Shown in pieces: positions 31,995-36,264 of a stretch of DNA of 36,264 nucleotides. The translations under genes were made by a program, and so were the position numbers. Source of the stretch: CAZMRF01 sp964568735 (GTDB taxonomy: Bacteria > Acidobacteriota > Polarisedimenticolia > JACPZX01); contig CAZMRF010000053.1 of assembly GCA_964568735.1 (NCBI GenBank), positions 1 through 36,264 of the forward strand, written 5' to 3'. Under the pieces are notes generated by a model. The model saw only the letters and a program-made list of their open reading frames with translations, made no database searches and had not been told where the DNA came from. Numbering within the stretch: position 1 is the stretch's first letter; each line of letters begins with the position of its first letter.

Positions 31995-32057
31995 ACTCGA
32001 GGCCTGGAGGAGATCCTCGGGGAGCTGGAAAGTGACCTCGGCTCCACCAGCCTCTGA
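31983..32057 (+). repeat. 75-bp imperfect direct repeat, copy A (3' end of lipoprotein gene)
   Basis: Aligns without gaps to 32829-32903, 58 of 75 bases identical. It encodes VRA-stop-T-x-GLEEIL and DLGS in the lipoprotein frame. Many differences are at third codon positions, so both copies seem to have diverged under coding selection. Confidence 0.85.
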
Positions 32058-32067
32058 CGCACGGGAC

Positions 32068-32802
32068 TCACCCCGTCAGAATCCTGGCGTCTAGCACGTC
32101 GAACCGGACCTTGCGGTGGCTGGCACTCAGAGAGCAGCGAGACCACTGGCTCTCCAGCCGGCGGAGCGCCACCCTTCGTGCCGCGACTGACAGGCGCCGC
32201 CATTTCCCCTCGGCCACGAGGAGCCTCTTGCGATCGTCCGGGTCCGGTGCAACGATGTCCAGTTCAACGCCGGGCTCCCAGTACCGCTGGGAGCCCGGGA
32301 AGAGAGCGCGGCAATGGTCCTCGAACACCGTGGAGGCGTGGTCGTGGATCAGCTTGCGCTTCTGCGCCGCTGCGTAGGTTCGCCACAGACTCTGGTGCGG
32401 TGAGAAGGTGCGGAACCAGAAGCGAATCGTTGGGTCCTGGATGCGGTAGAGAGTCTTCCTGGTGGAACGCACGCCCTGGCCGAATGGCAGCTCGCGGGCC
32501 AGGATCGACGCGTCGAGGAGCTGCTGCAACAGGCGCGACAGGCTCGTCTGCGCCGTGCCGAGCCGGCCGGCAATCTCCGATGGCCGCTCCGCGCCCCGGC
32601 CGACGGCCTCCAGGACGGCCAGCGCGTTCAGGCCGATGACGCCTTCATCACCCAGGATCCGCTGAGGCTCCTGCTCCATGTAGGGAGCGAAATCGAAGTA
32701 GAGCGACTCCGCTACCGACAATGATGCCGGTCGAACATTATGTCCGCCATGCATAATGACTCGCCAGCCGCCGTCGGACCCCGGAGATTGGAATGCCCGC
32801 AC
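32068..32802 (-). pseudogene. Truncated DUF234 ATPase (C-terminal remnant)
   Basis: The 244-aa frame matches the C-terminal DUF234 part of archaeal-type AAA ATPases: SLYFDFAPYMEQEPQRILGD, a winged helix IAGRLGTAQTSLSRLLQQLL, then YRIQDPTIRFWFRTFSPHQS, a nuclease-like VFEDHCRALF and a C-terminal GVELDIVAPD followed by LLVAEGKWR. The N-terminal P-loop domain (Walker A and B) is absent, and the first 35 residues look unrelated, with a stop just upstream of the GTG. Full-length relatives are around 450-500 aa, so this is a fragment. It is bracketed by the 75-bp repeat copies. Confidence 0.75.
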
Positions 32803-33274
32803 GGCTCAAGGCTCCCGCGGTCCATCTCGTCCGGGCCTAGACGCAGGGCCTCGAGGAGATTCTCAGGGCATTGGAGAGGGACCTCGGCTCCATAACTCTC
32901 TGACGCGGGCTCCCGCGCAGGATCGCCAAAAGGCAGGAGGGAAGCACCTCGTGGAGGAGTGCCGTCCGGAAGGTGCTGAGTTCCGCATCACGTTGGCGCG
33001 ACCTACTTGACATCCGACCCGTCGGTTGGCCTAATGCGCCCCTCATTTCCCATTTGGAGCTTCGCCAGCCCTCTCGACGCGTTGGAGGTCGCCAGGAGCG
33101 GCGCCTCCCTCTCCACGAATAGCGACACCCTTTCTGGCCGGAACGGACGGCAGACGCTTCGAGGCCCTGGACAGGGACATGCAGTGTAACGGCTCCTGCT
33201 GGGTCAAACTCACTGACCAGCGTGACAGTCGATAGAGACCGCGAGGTGCAAGCCTCGACTGGAGGGAGGAAAGC
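32803..33274. other. Gene-poor region with degenerate fragments
   Basis: This gap of 472 bases has no intact gene. It begins with the diverged copy of the lipoprotein 3' end (32829-32903). Around 32932-33010 one frame reads GGKHLVEECRPEGAEFRITL, faintly like the end of a histidine-kinase ATPase domain; this is weak. A short hairpin GGTCA-N7-TGACC lies near 33204-33220. The last bases supply a strong GGAGGGAGG site for the arylsulfatase. Confidence 0.5.
32829..32903 (+). repeat. 75-bp imperfect direct repeat, copy B
   Basis: Diverged copy of 31983-32057. It reads VRA-stop-TQGLEEILRALERDLGS in the matching frame, with TAG at the position where copy A has TGA, and ends at the same TGA. Weaker similarity extends about 35 bases upstream. 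It appears to be the 3' remnant of a paralogous or transferred lipoprotein gene. Confidence 0.8.
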
Positions 33275-34897
33275 ATGCAAGGACCGCACGCACTCGGGCG
33301 CTGGACGAGCCGATTCGGGGCCGCCGCGCTGGCGCTCACTTTCGCCCTGCTCGGCGCCCCGCAGGCGCAGGCTCAAACGCCCGCGAAGAAGCCCAATATC
33401 CTCGTTATCTTCGGTGACGACATCGGGTACTGGAACGTCAGCGCCTACAACCGCGGCATGATGGGCTACCGCACGCCGAATATCGACCGCATCGCCAAAG
33501 AGGGTGCGATCTTCACCGACCTCTACGCGCAGCAGTCCTGCACCGCCGGCCGCGCCGCGTTCATCACCGGCCAGTCCACCTTCCGCACCGGCCTCCTCAA
33601 GGTCGGCCTGCCGGGCGCGAAGGAAGGCCTTCAGAAGGAGGATCCGACTCTCGCCGAGCTGCTCAAGCCGCAGGGCTACGCGACGGGCCAGTTCGGCAAG
33701 AACCACCTCGGCGACCGCAACGAGTTCCTGCCGACGGTCCACGGGTTTGACGAATTCTTCGGCAACCTCTACCACCTCAACGCCGAGAACGAGCCTGAGA
33801 ACGTGGACTATCCGAAGAACCCCAAATTCCACGAGATGTTCGGGCCGCGCGGCGTGCTCAAGTGCGTCGCGAGCGCCACGGACGATCCCACTGAGGATCC
33901 GCGCTTCGGCCGGGTGGGCAAGCAGAAGTGCGAAGACACCGGCCCGCTTACCACCAAGCGCATGGAGACGGTGGACGAGGAGTTCCTTGGCGCGGCGCTG
34001 GGCTTCATGGACCGGCAGCAAAAAGCCGGGAAGCCGTTCTTCGTCTGGTTCAACTCCACCCGCATGCACATTTACACCCACCTCAAGCCGGCGTCGAAAG
34101 GCAAGACCGGCCTGGGCCTCGAGGCCGACGGGATGGTCGAGCACGACGGCATGGTCGGCCAGCTCCTCAAGCAACTCGACGACCTCGGCATCGCCGACAA
34201 CACCATCGTCCTGTGGACCACCGATAACGGCGCTGAAGTCTTTTCGTGGCCCGATGGCGGCACCACGCCCTTCCACGGCGAGAAGAACACCAGTTGGGAA
34301 GGCGGCTACCGCGTCCCCGGCGTAATCCGCTGGCCGGGCGTCGTCAAGCCGGGCACTGAGATCAACGACATCGTGTCGCACGAAGACTGGGTGCCGACGC
34401 TGGTATCGGCAGCCGGGGAGCCGAACGTGAAGGACAAGCTGCTGACCGGCTACCAGGCGGCGGGCACGACCTTCAAGGTCCACATCGACGGCTACGATCA
34501 GCGCGATCTGCTCTCTGGCATCGGACCGGGCAAGCGCAAGGAATTCTTCTACTGGACGGACGACGGCAATCTCGGCGCCCTGCGCTATGACCGCTGGAAG
34601 ATGCTTTTCATGGAGCAGCGGGCCGAAGGGTTCGACGTCTGGCAGGATCCGCTGGTGACACTGCGGCTTCCGAAGCTCCTCGACCTGCGAGGCGACCCCT
34701 TCGAGATCGCCCAGCGCGTCGCGGGCAATTACGATGAGTGGCGTGCCCAGCGCGCCTTCCTGGTCCTGCCGGCGGTAGCCCTGGTGAGCCAGCACCTGAA
34801 GACCTACGCCGACTTTCCGCCACGGCAGAAGCCCGGCAGCTTCAACCTCAACAATGTGCTGGAGAAGCTCCAGGAGGCCGGCGGCGGCAAGCACTGA
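33275..34897 (+). CDS. Arylsulfatase (formylglycine-type, secreted)
   Basis: 540 aa. A signal peptide (1-34, ends AQA-QT) leads into a type I sulfatase. The formylglycine motif C89-T-A-G-R93 (QSCTAGRAAF), the metal ligands D48/D49 in VIFGDDIGYW, GQFGKNHLGD, WFNSTRMH and WTTDNGAEV are all present. It hydrolyses sulfate esters in the periplasm or outside, after activation by a sulfatase-maturating enzyme not found here. GGAGGGAGG precedes the ATG. GC content is visibly lower than in the first 32 kb. A DUF3604 gene follows on the same strand, after a strong hairpin. Confidence 0.93.
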   Translation: MQGPHALGRWTSRFGAAALALTFALLGAPQAQAQTPAKKPNILVIFGDDIGYWNVSAYNRGMMGYRTPNIDRIAKEGAIFTDLYAQQSCTAGRAAFITGQSTFRTGLLKVGLPGAKEGLQKEDPTLAELLKPQGYATGQFGKNHLGDRNEFLPTVHGFDEFFGNLYHLNAENEPENVDYPKNPKFHEMFGPRGVLKCVASATDDPTEDPRFGRVGKQKCEDTGPLTTKRMETVDEEFLGAALGFMDRQQKAGKPFFVWFNSTRMHIYTHLKPASKGKTGLGLEADGMVEHDGMVGQLLKQLDDLGIADNTIVLWTTDNGAEVFSWPDGGTTPFHGEKNTSWEGGYRVPGVIRWPGVVKPGTEINDIVSHEDWVPTLVSAAGEPNVKDKLLTGYQAAGTTFKVHIDGYDQRDLLSGIGPGKRKEFFYWTDDGNLGALRYDRWKMLFMEQRAEGFDVWQDPLVTLRLPKLLDLRGDPFEIAQRVAGNYDEWRAQRAFLVLPAVALVSQHLKTYADFPPRQKPGSFNLNNVLEKLQEAGGGKH

Positions 34898-34918
34898 CGC
34901 CGCGCTGAATCAGCCCAC

Positions 34919-34953
34919 CGGGCCGCACCCGCCACAACGGCGGGTGCGGCCCG
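34919..34953 (+). terminator. Perfect 15-bp hairpin after the arylsulfatase gene
   Basis: CGGGCCGCACCCGCC (34919-34933) pairs exactly with 34939-34953 around a 5-base loop ACAAC, 22 bases after the stop. No U-tract follows, so termination would be atypical. The right arm recurs in part as cgggtgcggcccg near 34975-34987. Confidence 0.55.
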
Positions 34954-35060
34954 AAGCGCGAGCCAATCACTCGGGTGCGGCCCGGAAGCGAAGCAGGAAG
35001 TCTGAAGGCTGAAAATCACCCGCACACCAAAATCAAGCGATGAAACCGGAGATTCAAACC

Positions 35061-36264
35061 ATGAAACGAGCCATACAAACCTTCCTCGTGCTCGCCGGTT
35101 GCACCTTGGTGTCCGGCGCCTGGACGGCGGAGCCCGGCAACGATGAGGCAGCCACGAAGGAAGATGTTGCGCATATCACCAAGACGCAGTTCTCGCCTTA
35201 TGCCGGGCGAAATTATCCAACTCGCGTCCTGTGGGGTGATACCCACCTGCACACGGCGGTCTCGGTTGATGCGGGCACCATGTGCCGGGTTGGGCAGGAG
35301 GATGCCTTCCGCTTCGCGCGTGGCGAGGAAATCGCCACCACCTACGGACTCCGCGCCAAGCTCTCCCGGCCGCTCGACTTCCTGGTGATCTCCGACCACG
35401 CCGAGATGTATGGGTTGATGCCGCAATTGCTCAGCGGTGACCCCGAGATCCTCGCCACGGAGCAAGGTAGGAAGTGGTATGACGCACTGAAGAGCGGCGA
35501 CAACGACAAGGTCTTCGCGACCGCCATGGAGATCGTGGCCTCGCTGTCCACCAAAGTGGCGCCCATCCAAAACGAGAAGGCCGTGCGGAACGCCTGGCAG
35601 GCCTACACTGCCCTGGCCGACAAGTACAACGACCCTGGCCGCTTCAGTGCGATCATCGGTTTCGAATACACCACCATGGGCGGCAACAATCTCCACCGCA
35701 ACGTGCTCTTCCGGGGCAATTCCAGTGTGGCGAACCGCACACTGCCCTTCTCCCAGTTCGATAGTCAGAATCCAGAAGACCTCTGGACGTATCTGGCTGA
35801 TTTCGAAAAGCAGACAGGCGGCGAGGTGCTGGCTATCCCGCACAACGGCAACCTGAGCAATGGCCGTATGTTCTCGGTGGAAACCTTCGACGGCAAGCCA
35901 TACACGAAGGAGCTGGCGACGATGCGGGCTCGATTCGAGCCGATCATCGAAGCCACGCAGATCAAGGGCGACAGCGAAGCGCACCCCGCCCTCTCGCCGA
36001 ACGATGAGTTCGCCGACTATGAGAAGTGGGACAAGGCCAACCTTAACGGCACCGAGGTGAAGAAGCCCGGGATGTTCCAATACGAATACGCCCGCGAAGC
36101 CCTCAAGAACGGCTTGTTGCTGGAGCGGAAACTCGGCGTGAACCCGTTCAAGTTCGGCATGATCGGCAGCACGGATGCGCACACCGCCATGGCGGCAGTC
36201 GAGGAGGAGAACTTCTTCGGCAAGCACTCCGGCGTGGAGCCCGGGCCGCACCGGTGGGAACACG
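35061..36264 (+). CDS. DUF3604 (PHP-like) exported protein, 3'-truncated by the window edge
   Basis: At least 401 aa; the frame is open to the last base. The ATG at 35061 is chosen because CGGAG lies about nine bases upstream; another ATG at 35040 is in frame. The N-terminus has a short signal with LAGC (possible lipobox, Cys14) before TLVSGAWTAEPG. Metal-site motifs of the DUF3604/PHP type are visible: LWGDTHLHTAVS (His62, His64), LVISDHAEM, IPHNGNLS and IGSTDAHTA. Enzymatic activity is unassigned; a metal-dependent hydrolase is likely. It pairs with the arylsulfatase upstream. Base composition is close to 50-55 percent GC in sampled lines, unlike the window start. Confidence 0.88.
   Translation, partial: MKRAIQTFLVLAGCTLVSGAWTAEPGNDEAATKEDVAHITKTQFSPYAGRNYPTRVLWGDTHLHTAVSVDAGTMCRVGQEDAFRFARGEEIATTYGLRAKLSRPLDFLVISDHAEMYGLMPQLLSGDPEILATEQGRKWYDALKSGDNDKVFATAMEIVASLSTKVAPIQNEKAVRNAWQAYTALADKYNDPGRFSAIIGFEYTTMGGNNLHRNVLFRGNSSVANRTLPFSQFDSQNPEDLWTYLADFEKQTGGEVLAIPHNGNLSNGRMFSVETFDGKPYTKELATMRARFEPIIEATQIKGDSEAHPALSPNDEFADYEKWDKANLNGTEVKKPGMFQYEYAREALKNGLLLERKLGVNPFKFGMIGSTDAHTAMAAVEEENFFGKHSGVEPGPHRWEH

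Noticed and set aside
32932..33010. Histidine-kinase ATPase remnant (GGKHLVEE, EFRITL)
   Set aside because: The similarity is limited to the last motif of the family over some 20 residues with no N or G1 box; too weak to call a pseudogene.
35016..36263. Minus-strand open frame of 415 codons at the right edge
   Set aside because: The plus strand carries a DUF3604 protein with clear metal-binding motifs, open to the edge; the antisense frame has no domain.
1..36264. CRISPR arrays, tRNA or rRNA genes, insertion sequences
   Set aside because: No regularly spaced repeats, tRNA cloverleaf, rRNA sequence, transposase motifs or IS-like terminal inverted repeats were seen by eye on either strand.

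Overview
The window is 36.3 kb of GC-rich, densely coding DNA from a Gram-negative bacterium. The Gram-negative reading rests on an Mla-type phospholipid system, an outer-membrane barrel protein, lipoproteins and periplasmic HtrA proteases. The overall style (TPR-sulfatase, several HtrA paralogues, futalosine-pathway mqnA, DUF4301, NtrC/sigma-54 control) resembles an Acidobacteriota-like environmental genome, but that assignment is inference. A 10-N gap at 8398-8407 and a broken frame at the left edge indicate a draft or metagenome assembly.

Layout. 1-3195: end of a B12-binding radical SAM protein, then a membrane-anchored sulfatase-fold/TPR protein. 3359-10878 (+): a tight five-gene operon with an ATPase-less histidine-kinase-like hybrid carrying two receivers, a CheY-like receiver, a double-GAF protein fused through a TM helix to an HlyD adaptor, a lipoprotein adaptor, and a PqqD-M50 protease-HlyD fusion. 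Facing it on the minus strand (13022-10958) are a 76-aa stand-alone DHp (histidine-box) protein, an NtrC-type sigma-54 activator, and a 43-aa Lys/Gly-rich peptide gene. The peptide gene has a strong Shine-Dalgarno, a consensus-perfect sigma-54 promoter (11176-11192) and a terminator shared with the convergent operon. My leading hypothesis is that these genes form one unit: a two-component-controlled, sigma-54-expressed small peptide handled by a PqqD/M50/adaptor membrane apparatus.

13140-14947 holds a 38-aa membrane peptide, an XRE regulator and a 91-aa unknown protein around a dyad-rich intergenic region. 15051-18373 is metabolic: mqnA, divergent from thiE-thiD-proline dehydrogenase. 18389-24994 (-) is a run DUF4301 - rlmN - SDR - HtrA - HtrA-like pseudoprotease, with several 4-base start/stop overlaps. 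25270-31994 (+) holds an outer-membrane barrel protein, a third HtrA, an AI-2E-family permease, and mlaE(STAS fusion)-mlaF-mlaD-PqiC-like lipoprotein.

From about 31983 the order breaks down. The lipoprotein gene has an in-frame stop before a conserved-looking tail. A diverged 75-bp copy of that tail recurs at 32829-32903, and between the copies lies a truncated DUF234 ATPase remnant. Beyond 33.2 kb, a formylglycine-type arylsulfatase and a DUF3604 protein (cut by the window edge) have visibly lower GC, suggesting horizontal transfer or an assembly junction.
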